From: Anisus vortex
Taxonomy: Eukaryota; Mollusca; Gastropoda; Planorbidae
Length of the DNA stretch: 64,000 bases
Direction: 5' to 3'
Assembly (NCBI GenBank): GCA_949126835.1
Contig: OX421499.1
Coordinates: forward strand, 22,134,990-22,198,989
Notes under the pieces: generated by a model
Databases searched by the model: none
Told to the model about the DNA's origin: nothing
Seen by the model: only the letters and a program-made list of their open reading frames with translations
Shown: in pieces, positions 39,045 to 54,000 of the stretch
Layout of the letters: each line of letters starts with the position of its first letter
Numbering within the stretch: position 1 is the first letter of the stretch
Position numbers and translations under genes: made by a program

Positions 39045-42000
39045 ATATGTCTTACGTTATCTGTTTAACAAATGTGTTTGTGTGTCTATTAGTTCAATTA
39101 AAACGTTATATAAGAAACATCATTATTTTCCTTATGCAACAACAAGACCAATATTGTAAAATAATTAAACTGTTTATTCTTACTTTTTACTAGTGTTTAT
39201 TTCTAATTTCTTCTCAAGGTCTGTAATCAAATCGCTTTTCCTGGGATGAAAGTAATAATTAAGAAATGTACAGACGAAAACTAGACAAATGAATTAAAAA
39301 ATCCAAATACATTTTGAATAGTATTATTACGCTTGAGATATTTTGTGTTTCTTAGGCCTACCATTTAGAAAAAATAAAATTGTAATTCTTGGATTTGTTT
39401 AAACATGAAAATAAAAAACTATCTAGATTATCTATTTTTCTATCTGTCTGTATAATCAAGTATTCGTCTTCTGTCTGCACTTTCTATCTGTTTATCTATA
39501 TATCTATCTAACTATAATATATAATATAGATATGTGTGTGTGTGTGTGTGTGTGTGTGTATTGTTACAGAACGACCCTTAATAAAACAAACAATTAAATA
39601 TAGCCTCGAGCAATCTTCAGCCGACAAGCTTAGGTTGACATGTCTAGACATACCGTCTCGACATACGTTTGATATTAAGGTGCAAAATGAGCTCTCATTC
39701 TCGTGTCCGGACGAAAAAAAAAATCGATACTTATATAATGTACCGAATTCTGACACGATTTAACATATTTTTTAATATGATAATATAATATAATAATATT
39801 ACATCAATCTAAGTAGTATTCGTCACGAATGATACAGAGCGTTCTAAGATAATCGAGCTAACGATTCCTTGCCTTTCTCCGGTAAGAACTTTGGTTTTGA
39901 GAGCGTTAATGAGCGGATCATATTTTCCTTGAAATTTCTTTGAAATTTAGTTTTATTTGGAGAAAAGTTACTAATAACTGTTTATTTAGAATTGGTTTAT
40001 ATTCTGCATTAGATTTAATACCTATTGGAATAAAGTTTCTTATTTGTTTTACAACATAAAAAGGTCAACTTGTTTTAACCTGTTGAAATGAATGTAAATG
40101 TCAATTTTCTACATGTTTACTCATCAACTACACATATAAGGGATTGAGTCAAGAAAACTATTATCATATTAATTTATACATAATCTTCTATAATTTAAAT
40201 GAGACAACTGCAAGTATGGACTGTGGCAATCCTACGGAATAGATCCTGAACTTTTTTTTTTCGTAATTTAACTATCTCCTGGACACACCTATATATAATC
40301 TAAAGAAAATAGTCATCACATCATGTCCATCTTCTAATAATTGAAGGCATGCGTGGTATGTAGTCCTATTACAAGGGCTAATTCTGCATAATAACATACA
40401 GGAGCCACTGATATATATATATATATATATATATAACTATCTGTATGTCTGTCCGTCCATTGTCCTTGTGTCTATCTATCTATCTAAACCTCTTTCTATC
40501 TATCTATATATAGATCTATCTAACTAAGGACAAGTGTATCCTGTCTTGACACCCATTCGTCTACCCCGTCTTTAATTGCACACTTCAACCCTTTCATCCC
40601 CACCAAATCTTACTATCCTTAGCTATAATACCCAAAGATATTCACTTACTTGATGTCTTCTTGGCCATTGTACTTTTCGCTTTTCAGCTCTTGATTTAAA
40701 CTGTATAAAACAAAGTATACAGGTATTTTGTTTTATCAAGAGTTGAAATATTTACTACGATTAAGTGTTTAAAATTATAGAATTCCTGCATTTAAATCTC
40801 TTAAAAAATATATATGTAGACTAATTAAATATTTCTGCTTACAAGGACTTTGCGAAATCCAACTTCTTATCTTCGTAAAGTTTTCGCAATTTCTGGGTCT
40901 TTCTGAGAAAACAAGCCTTTATTATTTAATAATCAATCAATATACATAATTTCCGTGAGTTTGTTTAATAAAAGAAAAACAAATATCATTTTACGTTCTC
41001 GCAGAAGTTCACATCATTTTCTGAGATATAGAATCTGAGTATGATTAAATTCTTTACTAAACTCATGTCAGATGGCTGAGTTGTGTAAATATTTTGAAGT
41101 GTTTCTTTGCACTTAGATGAATTCGCTTCATGTATACGAATGTAAAATAAGGAAATTTCATATTTAACTGATTCTACCTTTTAATGCAACATTGAATTAA
41201 TAATAAAGGATAAGTTATATTGGAAACCTCACTTAATAATCAAAATATGAACGCATTTTAAGTTAAGGTACATTTAAAAATAAAGCAGCTGGATTCAGGC
41301 AATTGTGCCCATTTCTCAACTTGGAATTTTTAAGGAAAAGTTAAATCGAAATGCTTGAAAGAATATATACATTAGTCAACAATTTGATGTACTTTTTCAA
41401 AACTTTAAGCTTTTGGAGCCAAATATTTTTTTTATTTTAACATCTTCTGCTTAGAAAATGGACAATATTGCACATGAATCACAAATTAAATTGGTAGAAC
41501 TTAAGTTCGAGAATATTGTGAAGCGTAAAATACAGAAATATAGATTTTGGACCTATTGAAAAGGTCAGGCCTAATTTAAGACTGGTCTATGCCGCCCTCT
41601 AAACAATTTGTGTTGGAGACTCCTGGCCTAGACATTGCTTATATCAATAGTTAAGTCAACACACTGAATTTTGTTTTTAGTTACGAAAAGAAAATTTACC
41701 AGACCCTCCTCTTCAATTAAGCTACCTTTTAAAAAACACTTTATAGTAGAACAGAACAGCTGAGATACAAATGGGGGTAATATGTTTACACAGCATTGGT
41801 CGCAAAAGATGCAAAACGTTAAGAAATCTGGTTCTTAGAATTGTCTCAGCAAAGACTAGTTTTATGAGTATTTTTTTTAGACTTTTATTTGTCTTCTTTC
41901 TTTACAAATGTATACTTCCCCGTAACGCATAAAAAATTTTTATTTAAGGCACCAATACATACATTTATATATTTTTCGACGATTCGTTAAGAAATTTATA

Positions 42001-45000
42001 TATTGTTATATTATTTTGCGGAGCCATTTAGTAAATTTAAAATATCATTTTAATAGAAAAAGATAGTTGTCAAAGCAATTACCAAAAGCATGCATATACT
42101 GAACGATAGTATACATTTAAAGTCAGGAACTAAAACATAGTAGACTTAACCCATTTGCGAAAAAATAGAAGTAATCTTTCAAATATTGTTTAATGGCCAT
42201 TTTTTTTTACATTAGCTATTACAACCAACCATGATTTTTTTTCATCCTTAGTATTTTTAAAGCTTTCTGTCAAATTTAAACGTCATCGTTCTCTTTTTAA
42301 CTAATAAAAAGACCTATTTCTGTGTATTTTGATATAAATATATTTAAAAATAAATCAATTTGGCAAAATGTGTCGGTTCGCTGACCCCAAGTAGACTTAG
42401 TAGGCGCCGCGCGTAGAGTAATCAGGCGTTTTAAACATTGATCGCGAAAAAAGGCACCATAGTCCTTATCATTATCAAATCTAGCAGACACCAAACTGTG
42501 GGAGAGGGAGCGAAAGAGGAGGAAGAGCTGTATGTATACTATTGTATACCATCTTTACCGAGAAGGGATAGGCTTGGCGTAGCAAGCGTAAGCGAACAAG
42601 CAGGCGGTGGGGCTGTTGAATTAAAGACACGTGTTGGAGAAGGAAAAAATAGGGGTCAGCTCAATTTTTCAGGACATTTCAGGAGATTATTTCAAATTTC
42701 AGGAGGTTTTCAGGAGTTTTTGCCCTTTTTTTCAATTTCAGGAGGATTTCAGGACATCCTGAAATTTCAGGAGGCCGCGGGAACCCTGTCTAAGGTATTC
42801 CTGGTTCCAAATATCCCCTGGCAACCTACATAACGTAGAGTAGAGTTTCATTTGATTTTCCTTCATGTATAATTACTTTTGGCTCATATTATACAGCAAG
42901 TATCGTGGTGTTGAGTTGTGGTGTTGGTAATTACTATAGTTGTATAAGTAACACACACATACATGTAGATAACGTTGATAGATCGACGTAAACCAAGTTG
43001 TGTAAAAGCAACAAATAATTGGTTTAATTACAAAATCATTAAGTAGAAATCCAAATGATATTATACGCACATAATTAAGATTAACACCTAATCCAATGAA
43101 TAAGAAATATCTTCAATAAGCTTTGAATAGTATTGAGACTAGTTGTAAAATAATATTGAATCTTTCATATTACAAATCAATAGGAGTTTATCTCAGAACA
43201 CAGACTTAGCATGTTTACTTGTCGGAGGCTGGCAAAGAACTCAACTAAACCATCCACCGTTCGCGTGGGTCTATCTTATGGGTTAATTCGATACTACCTA
43301 GGAATACACGAGAGAACATTACTCCATATAGTAAAATATTAATGTTTATTGAAGTATCCGATTACAACCACTATAAAAGATGTTGGCCATCTTGTCCGGA
43401 TAAGGAGCCATAACCTAATTACTCGGGTAAGTCCGTCGACCTTCAGCTGCTGAGTGCGTGATCAGATCGTGTTTGTTATTGAGGTTGACGAAGACAATCG
43501 TACTAATTAAATTGGGAAAACCGGATACCTTGGTCTATGAAATGTTTTTTTATCGCTTTATGGCAATTCGGTTAACTGATTAGTATTTGTTTAATAACAA
43601 TGCAATGTATGAGTTTTACGTTTCGCAACAATAAATTAATATATATATATTTTATATTAGTTACCAGTTACCCATTCATTGTCACGGTCACACAGATCTA
43701 ATGAATGTTCGCATTAATAGAAAGTAGAAAGTATATTTGGTTCCCAATTTAAAGTATTCAAATAACGCACATTAAGAGTTTACTTACCTAGTAGTTGTAA
43801 TATCATCTTCTATATTTTTCTTGAGTATTTTAATCACAGTTTCAAGGCTTTGGGAAAAGAATGTTATTTAAATGTGTTATTTGTAATCATCATTAAAGTC
43901 ATCTTAATTATATTGACTGGTTCTTATGCTTGCGCTGTATATATAAATATAAATGCACTTTGGTGTCGCTATGGGGTGCCACTGTACTGTGTGACGCTAA
44001 CTCAGAGATGTGCTACCAACAAGAACAATCTAAAATTTAACTTACTGCTCGGTCTAATCGGATGTTTTAACCAATCATAGTTGAATATGATGACTATCAG
44101 GTACAGTGTGCCACCATGTTGTCTGCAGAAAGCCTTGTGCTTATTTGAATGAGACTTCTATATAAACACAGGGCCGTATTTAGGATTGTGGGGGCCCTGT
44201 TCCCAAATTTATGTAGGGGCTCCTCATGGTCTCGCCCCTGCCTTCCACATACCTCAGAATAGGGCCGTTAATTCATGTTACATTTTGTAAAATCATAAGT
44301 TTTATGTTGCACTTAGCCTGGTTGGACAGGAGGGCTTTAAATTGTAGGGGAATAAATTAATTAATTATATTTTACATTTTCAACGAAAGAATGGGGAAGC
44401 CACTAAAACATTTCCTGTTCAAATGGAACATGTGGAACATGCTTAAATACGCCACTGTATAAACATATAAACATCGATGCTCCTAAAATTTTCAGTAAAT
44501 GCGAACCAAATACATGACATAAAAGCGAAGTGTTATTTATTTGTGTTCCCATTGTTTTTAAATATTTAATATAATCATAACAAAATGAGCAGCATATTAA
44601 AATAAACCAACAGTGACTTAAATATTTTTCTCCTATATATAATACCTTAATACAAATACTTGCTATTACAAACTTATTCTTAAATTGTTTAATACTTGCA
44701 GGCTAAAGTCTTAACGCTGGAATAAGTGGTGTAACCAAGCTAGAGGCCTTAAAATTTTTGTTTAGTTTCTTAGTACAGTAATATGTTTACGTTCAATAAT
44801 ATAAGAAGGGCCAATATCGTAGCAGTCTCTTATCCTGTTAAGGTTGGATTAGTGCAACAGTTGCCTGTGGATTTTGCCCCTAAACCATATGCAGAAGCTG
44901 GTGACAGGTACTCTTTCTTCCCGAGTGGCATTCGGGCATGGAATGGGTTACCTGAACAAACCAGGAAAAACAGTAACTTAACATCATTTAAAACATTAAT

Positions 45001-48000
45001 AAGAGTATAGGACTAGACTCAGACCACGCATGAGCGTAGGACGCAATAATCTTCTTTATAGAAGGAACGTCTGTAATGTATAAGATAAGACAAGTAACTT
45101 AATCCCCGACACTTTATCCCATAGTCATTTAATCCCTAGCCACTTAATACCTAGACACCTAATCCTTTCTAATACATTGTGTAACGTATGGCTGTCAATT
45201 TTATCTGTCGGGTTATGATAGACTTAAGGACCCCCTCCTGCGACGACCTGTTGTACTAATAAGCAGAATATTAATTAGTTTGCACCGGCACAGAGCAACG
45301 TCCAAGGAAGAAGTACGATGCATTAGCCAGGAGAATCGACAGCATTGTACAGCTCTATGAGTCATTGGATCGTCTTGAAGGTCTTCTGTATCTCCGATCA
45401 GTAGCTTACCTGTCACAATGATTAAAAATACTTACCCCACAAACACTGAAGAATAATTTGTTATATATGGATGAACAACAATCAGTTTAATTTGATTTAA
45501 TGTTAAAATTATTATACTTGATTTCAATAGCATGATTTGAATATTATTAATGCATTTAAATGTTTATGATTAATTGTCACAATTTGAAAATAAATAAGTG
45601 AATAGCGAACTATTTACTTTTTTGTTTGATATGATTGTCATTTGATATGAAAATAGTTGTTTGAATTATATTCTTCTCTGTTTTTATAATTGTTTACCTA
45701 AAATTTCAATTTAGGATTAAGTGTCTGGGGATTAAGTGACTAGGGATTAAGTGACTAGGGATTAAGTGGCATGGATTCGCAGAGACTGCAGAGAATGTAT
45801 AATACTGCGGCGAGCATTGTTTCGATGGTGAAGAGACATGATCACATCTCCCCAATTCTATGGGATCTCCACTGGCTCTCGGTGATAAAGGGAATAAATC
45901 ACAAAAATATGTCCATTACGTACGGATGTAAAGATGACACTAATCCTTCCTATCTTCGAGAACTTATATCAAAGCATGAGCCATCAAGGTAAGTGCGCTC
46001 TTCATCACAGTCACTCCTTAAAACTCCCAGTGTGACAGTATAGAGTTAAGTGTAGGTAAATAATGTTTTGATATATGCCATGCAAAAAATAACTATCAAC
46101 ATATTTGTGGTAAAACACGTGGCAAATACCATTTTGTATATATATTTAAGTATGCGAGATTTAACGTTTTTGAACAGTAAAACTATTTTTGTATTAATAA
46201 AATATATTTTATTTCAAGAAAATTTGAGTTGCTAAATCATTTTAATTTATAAATACACTACATGTTACTTATTTTTTTAAGACTTTTATTTGTCTTCTTT
46301 CTTTATAAATGTCTACTTCCCCGTAATGCATAAAATTAAAATTTGTCGCTTTATTAAAGGCACCAATACATACATTTATATATTTTTCGTCGATTCGTTA
46401 AGAAATGTATATATTGTTATTTTATTTTGGGGAGCCATTTGGTAAATTTAAAAGATCATTTTAATAGAAAAAAAAATTTGTTTTCAAAGCAATTAGCAAA
46501 AGCATGCATATACTGAACGATAGTATACATTTAAAGTAAGGAACTAAAACATATTGGACTTTACCCATTTGCGAAAAAATAGAAGTAATCTTTCAAATAT
46601 TGTTTACTGGCCATTTTTTTTACATTTGCTATTACAACCAACCATGATTTTTTGTTTCACCTTTGGTACCGTATTTATACAGCTTTCTGTCAAATTTATT
46701 ACAAGAATTTAGAATTGTTAGTTATGCCATTTCTAGAAACAATTTTTAGACACTTTTTGATTGTCTGCTCTTATCCTCTAAGATGACATTAAAGGTTATT
46801 TTTTTCGTAACTGTTCTTATTTTCATGAATTGAAGAATGGACTAATGTGTTTGAGAATTCATGTGTGTTTTAAATACATTGACCTTTTTATGTAAAACGT
46901 TTTGTTGAATTATTTAATTTCCTTTACAGTTTTAAAGTTTCTTAAGAATAAAATAAACTTTTCACGGCACTGATTGTATAATATAGGGTAGAGGTGGGTA
47001 ATTCGTACCGCTGGGTAATTCGTACCTCTGCCGTTTTACCTAGTTTGACTGGTTGTAATTAACATTTAAGCCCGTTAACACATGCCAGCACATTAGTGTT
47101 GACTGCCATAGAACAATGGTGGACATGCACAAGAAAATAAAGCAATAGGCTGACTTTATATGTTTGTATACTACTTGATGTTATTTTTTACTATTGCCTC
47201 TAGTCGTACTACGTAGGTCTGGTTAAACATAGCGTATTTATATTTGTTTAGTGTGCTGACTATCTAGTCTACTTCATTAATAAATAGATTTAGATCTGTT
47301 TTCTATTGCCGATAAAAACATAGAAGCAATAAACAATATTACGTCTGAGTCGGCTAAATCCTACCTCGCTATGGAGGGTAATACGTACCGGTACTAATTA
47401 CGTTACAATTAGTGCAGAAGTACCGAGACTGCACCAGAAAAAAAGAAAAAAGGTCTAGAGGCCAAACAAATAATAAAGTTTTGCAATGGTACCGGGTACT
47501 GGTACGTTGAGAACATCTAGGAAGACATGATTTAATGTTTTATCTGTAGAGCATAGGTACATCCTGCATGCTCTGAATAAACCTTCCAAAGTGGTTCACT
47601 GAATAATTATACTTGTGAATTAATTATTAAATACAAATTAAATATATCTCAACTTATAAATGTCAAACTTACAAACAATTTTTTTTCTTCGTTTCTTTTG
47701 GTACTTATTACCATCCCTAGTGGTACGAATTGAACGCTGGTGAGGGCAATTCGTACCACCTTGTCTTTTTTTAAAATTTTATTAATTGTGCTCTTTGTTT
47801 TCATAATAACACGTTCAGATCATGTATTTTCATTATTTTGTCACCAATAATTGTTTTAACGTAAAAATAAACCTTTTTCTACTGTTAGTTTTATTATTGT
47901 TAATTTTTTCCCTTAGGTGATACGAATTACCCACCTCTCCCCTATAAATAAATATATATATATATATAAATATATTAGTTGCCAGTTACCCATTTATTGT

Positions 48001-51000
48001 CACAGTTATACATTATAGAAAGTCTCTTTCGTTCCCAAGCTAAAGTAGTCAAAGAACGCACATTAAAAGTTTACTTACCTAGTATATATAATATCATCAT
48101 CTATGTTTTCCTTGAGTATTTTAATCTCAGTTTCAAGGCTTTGGGAAAAGAATGTAATTGAAATATGTTATTTGTAATCATCATTAAAGTAATCTTAATT
48201 ATATTGACTGGTGCTTATGCTTGCACTTTTTTAATAAATATAAATGCACTTTAGCGTCGCTATGGGGTGCCACCGTACCGTGTGACGCCAACTAGGAGAT
48301 GTGCTACCAACATGAACAATCTAAAATTTTAAAGAGCACACACTGCTCGGTCTAGTTGGATTTTTTTACCAATCAGAGTTGAATATGACGACTAGCAAAC
48401 ATATAAACATGGATTGTCCTAAAATTTTCTGTAAATACGAAACCAAATTAATGACAGAAAGGCGTAGAGTAATTTTTTGTTTGTTGTCATGGTTTTTAAA
48501 TATTTAATATAGGCGTAATCAGAAAAAAAGTGAGCCAACAGTGACTTAAATATTTTCTCATATTTAAAACCTTAATACAATAACTTGCTATTACAAACGT
48601 ATTCCTCTTCAATTGTTTAATATTTTCAGATTAAAGGTTTAACTCTTGAATAAGAGGTGTAACCAAGCTAGAGGCCTTAAAATTGTTTCTTTTGTTACTT
48701 AGTACAGTTTAGTTTAATGTAAACATATCGGTAACGTAAATACTTTTACTTTCAGAACTTTAATTAATTTGTTTTTCTTCTTGTCATTTTATACTTATTT
48801 CAATTAAAATAAATCCATGATGGAAAACTGGAATGCGTGCCACTAAACGTTTATCGCAATTGGTGACACCAACCCTAGCGGCGCTACTTTTAATTAAGTG
48901 TCTACAAGTGTCTGTAATTTTACTTAAGTACATAATACTATTTACGTGTTTGGTTTCCTTCTTCTTTATGCGTATTGTTGCCCAAAGTTAATTTTAATTT
49001 ACACATTTATGCAGGATGTTCTGGCGAAAATACTCTTTAAAAGCTTAAGTAATCATTTAAACCCATATGGAAGCCAATTAAATATTTATGACTTTACTTC
49101 TTTATATAATTATCATTTTAGTGCCTTTATGTTTGATTGAATATACATGTCGCTCTAGTTATTTTCTTACCCTTCAATCTCTTCCCTCAATTTTTCAATG
49201 GGCAATTTTAGATCTTCAATACTGTAGAAATAAATCGAGGATTATGTTTAATACTAATGCATTAAAATATTGAAATTCATGCCTTGTAGTAAAAAAAAGT
49301 AGATCTATTGAGCAATAAAATGTTTTCTTTTTTTTTTTTTCATAATTTGCTTTACAGGTAATTAAAAAAAATATTTAATTTACCTTTAATAATAGCAATA
49401 TTTATAGCTTACTTAATTTCTACGAGTTCAATATCGTCCTTCAGAAGTCGTATCGTCATCACCTTTTTTACACTGTATTGAAACATTAAATGAATATTTA
49501 ATTTCACAAGGATTATATTTGTATTAATTAAATATTTGATACTGCCGTTAAGATTACGCTATTTGAAAACTTTTTTTGATAATAATAACATAAATATAGT
49601 CAAATTGTGTATTCGAGTAAAATTTCCATTTCTTCGGATCAATAAAATTATCTCGTATAAATTTCAGACAAATATTTCAGCTTACGCGGACTTTGCGAAA
49701 TGTCTCTTATCTTCGTAAAGTGTCTCCAAATCCTCAATCCTTTAAAAAAAAGTATTTATATATATATATATTTCTTAATCACACAATAATTGTACACAAT
49801 TTAATAAAATAGTGTCATTTTAAAAACAAAATTAGTTAGCAGCTAATAGAATGGAACTATAATAATATAGACCAAAGGTGTGCAACATGTTTCCTATATG
49901 CAGTTATTCAAGGGCTACTTTAAGAGGCTCCGCAGGTGGCCAGTTGTGCAACCCTGATATAAACATAATAAAACGAATTTAGGGAGAAACAACTGTACTA
50001 GTGGAACGTGGAAATCAGGCTACCTATTGTAACTAAAATAACCTTACCTAACAAACATTCAGCTTTCGTATTTCTTAAGAAACCATATAATAGACTTAAT
50101 GGTCTTTAGGCAATCGATAGAAGTATGTTTAATAACATAAGCATTATCAAAGGAGGAAACTGGGGTAATATCTTCTTAAATTTCTTTCATAAAACTTATT
50201 AAAAGCTCCTTCTCATATACATTTGTGTCATTAAATTCTTAAATAGACAACAATAGACGTCAAAATTTTCGGGCAGGTAATAATAATTACGTGATGACAG
50301 GTAATCGAATCACCAATGTATGGCTAAAGTCCAGTGCTTGTATTACATATACTTCTCCGTAAATAAGATTATACAGTTTAGTGCATACGGTTCTTCATAA
50401 AATACACAGTTTAGCATACAAGTTCACTAAAATGTATATCTGTACATATAACGTCTGCACATCACCGGCTGTATACAATAAGCCATAAAGTATCCCGACG
50501 GACTAAATTGATCCATAGGGCCGGTTAAGCAGCGTTCACCAGTTTCCATGGCCACGGCATACTAGGTGATTGTTTGGCCAGCACTAAGCACAACCGCCTT
50601 TACTTTACCCCAACTAAGGTCAGGTACCCACTAGAGCTGGGTAGACTCAGGGACACCCTCGGAATTGTCACAATGAAATGAAAATAATGAATTTACGCCA
50701 TAATAGAAAATCTATTGCGTTTCACAAATAAGTCGAATGGAACATGATGAGAGTTGTACTTACGTGTAGAGTTTATCATCTTTTAATTCTCTTGTAAGGA
50801 ATTGAACCTCAGTTTCAAGCCTTTAAGCAAATTAAAGTAATAGTTTTAGTCATTGTTGATGATCTTACGTAAAATACAATTGTACCCAAAGCTCTCTACT
50901 ATAAATATTAACAAATTAAACATTGTTTGGTGGCTTTTTTTTTTAAAGATTTGTAGCTTTGAACAACATTTTTTTTTGTTTTAATTTACTCTTAAAGTAG

Positions 51001-54000
51001 AATATTAGCATTTTAGTTAACTGGTTAGAGAAAAATACTGCATTATTTAGAAAAAAATGAAAATACATGTGTGTTACAGTTGTTTATCATTAATTTGTAG
51101 GCTTTACCTTTACCCCAAGTTATCATTTTTTTTTTTTGAACAGATGGTTATGCTTATCAAAGAACAAAGGATGGGTTAAGAATTTTCGAAATGGTTTTCT
51201 TACACCAGTGGTTCTTAACCGGTGCTCGTACCGATTTACGTACATTTGTGAGGAAGAATATCACATTCCACAATGTATTGTATGTGGAGAAAAATTATCC
51301 AACAGCGCGATGGTTCCTACCAAGTTGAAACGTCACTTTTCTACAAATCACGCTAACCTTGCTAGAAAAACTAAAGATGATTTCAAACGATTGTTAGATA
51401 CGCAAGCTTAACAAGTAAAATATTTTGAAAAAACTGTGAATATTTCCGATATGGCATAATTGGCGTCATATAAGGTTGCTGAAATGATTGCTGTTCAGTT
51501 TAAACCACATACTATAGCACAGTCTTTAATTATAACTGCATGTTGTGAAATGGTTAAAATTATGTTTGGCGATGAAGCAACAAAGGAAATAATGAAAATT
51601 CCTCGTTCAAATGATACAATAAAAAATAGAATTAAAAATATGTCGGATGATATCGAGAAAACAGTTGTCGATAAGCTTTCCAAACGGCATTTTGCTCTGC
51701 AAATTGACGAGTCCACTGACATACGTAGAAAAGCTCATATACTAGGGTTCGTTCGTTTCATTCATGAAAACGAAATAGTGAATCAATTTCTATGCTGTCT
51801 TGAGCTTACCGAACGTTCGACAGGACAAGATGTCTTTGATTCTATTTCTTCCTATTTCGAACAATTCAAAATATCATGGGAGTTGTGTGTGGGAATTTGT
51901 ACGGACGGTGCTCCATCAAGGTAGGCTCACTGAAAGGGTTTGTGACTCTAGCCAAGAAAAGAAACGTTAATATTATATCTACTCACTGTTTTTTTTTGCA
52001 CAGAGAATCTCTGGTGTCCAAAACATTACCAGTAGCATTAAAACCTGTGCTAGACAAAGGTGTAAATATGGTAAACTTCATAAAATCGAGACCTTTGACA
52101 ATACGCGTCTTTAAAAATCTTTGCATCTCTATGGAAAACAAGTACGAATCTTTGCTTTTGCATTCTGAAGTGAGATGGTTATCCAGAGGAAAAGTGTTAC
52201 GTCGTTTCCTAGAACTGAAGGATGAATTGATGACCTTTTTCCAAAATGAAAATATGGATGATTTTGTGGAATATCTTCAAAATGACATTTGGTGTGCTAA
52301 ATTGGCATATTTAGCTGATATTTTTGATTATTTAAATTGTGTTAATACCAGCCTACAAGGAAGAAAAGAAATTTTTTTAACATCGACCGACAAATTGACA
52401 GCCTTTCGGAAAAAAAGTTATTTTTTAAAAAATCGTTTGTTGGAGAAAAAGAAAGTAGATATCTTTCCTTCTCTTAATGATAACACTGCCGACGAAATTA
52501 TTTCAGCAGTAACAGAGCATTTAACTTTATTAGAAGAAAAGATTGAATTTTATTTTCCATCAATAAACGTAGAAACATATGACTGGATACGTAATCCCTT
52601 TGCCACGGTTGATACATCAAATAGTAAGTTGTTATACCAAGAAGAAGAAGAATTAATCAACCTATCATCGGATCGTACACTTAAAATAAAATTTTCCGAA
52701 ATGGTTCTGGAGGAATTTTGGATCTTTGTGCAAGAAGAATACTCAGCGTTTTCCATGAAGGCACTTAAAATCTTGTTGCAATTTTCAACATCATATTTGT
52801 GTCAACTCGGTTTCTCGATAGTCACCAACATAAAAACTAAAAAACGAGCAACACTTACTAATTTGGATGAAGAATTGAGGGTAGCTATTTCTAAAATTAG
52901 GCCTAATATCACTGAAATTTGTAAAAACCGTCAAATCTTTTTATTTTTCTGAATTAAATTTTGCTCAATGTTATTTTTTTTTATTTATTCAATTTATGTT
53001 TATTAAAAATTTGTTTGTCATGTTATAATTTTAAACTCTTATGTTATAATCTTTTATTTTCAATAAAAGTCGTACGTATGTGTATTTTTTTATTTTTTTT
53101 TACGCCCTGATTTTGGTGCTCCCCAAATTTTTGTCATGATCAAAAGTGCTCCCCGACTTCAAAAAGGTTAAGAACCACTGTCTTACACTGTATTCATTCT
53201 TATGTACATCTTAAGGGCTGGAATCAAATCCTTCTTTCTGTAATAAAAACAATAAATTAAACACATGCAAAATAAACAAATAAACTAAAATTAAGGAAAC
53301 AAAATTTCTATAAATGTATTTCTCATCACATACTTTGTGTTCCTTAACTTTAAAAAAAGAATTGCATTCAGGAACTAATGTTTGTTTTAAATTGAGTGAA
53401 TACTGACCTGTAATACTCTGAAGGCTTTAGTAACTTTTCGATAATTTCTAGTCTATAAAGAAAAGGGATATAGTGTCTTTTTATTATTTTGTTTTAAAAT
53501 GTGTTCATTTGTGTGTTAAAAAATGAACATACCCGGAGCATTCGTAGCGTATATTATATATTTCTTTTTTTCAGAAAATTGGAATTTAGAATAGAGGCGC
53601 ATCATTCAAGTATCTAAAATTTTGTTTTGCTTATTTATATAAACATTCTGTTAGCAGATGTTCTTGCTCTACTCTAGATAATATGTTTTAACAGTACACA
53701 AAAATTACAGTTTTAAAGAGTTTTGTATTGGTTTTCATTCAAATATTCATTAAACATTGACATGAGGTAAATCAAAATGCAATAGATAATGTATAATAGG
53801 GGAAAAAACTTGTGAGATAAGCCGTCAGTCTGAATAGCTAAATCTGTGAACAAACAGTAACAAAGGTTTTACGTTGCCAAGGTTACCACAGACCAAGAAC
53901 AAACCCTCCTTAAATCACCTCCTTTTTCTTTGCAGCCATCTCCCCACCTTACATTTGTTTGCACTAGTACAAAAACAAGCTTAAAGTTTCATTCATTTTA

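Larger units (their letters stand above)
41880..44760. repeat. Segmental duplication, copy 1 (carries microexon 10)
   Basis: Shares with 46265-48720 long blocks such as CTTTTATTTGTCTTCTTTC, AGCATGCATATACTGAACGA, TTACCAGTTACCCATT, the microexon, and GTAACCAAGCTAGAGGCCTT. Unshared inserts include 42290-43600, with a TTTCAGGAG-rich block at 42660-42770 ending GCGGGAACCCTG, and the MITE 44169-44457. Confidence 0.88.
46265..48720. repeat. Segmental duplication, copy 2 (carries microexon 9)
   Basis: Partner of 41880-44760, offset about 4.3 kb. The TIR element 46984-47944 lies inside it. Confidence 0.88.

Noticed and set aside
41000..41030. Possible minus-strand microexon with donor GTAAAA
   Set aside because: The phase-2 frame contains a stop.
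42438..42833. 131-codon plus-strand open frame
   Set aside because: Composed of TTTCAGGAG repeats and a transposon-like end; no family resemblance and no splice or codon support.
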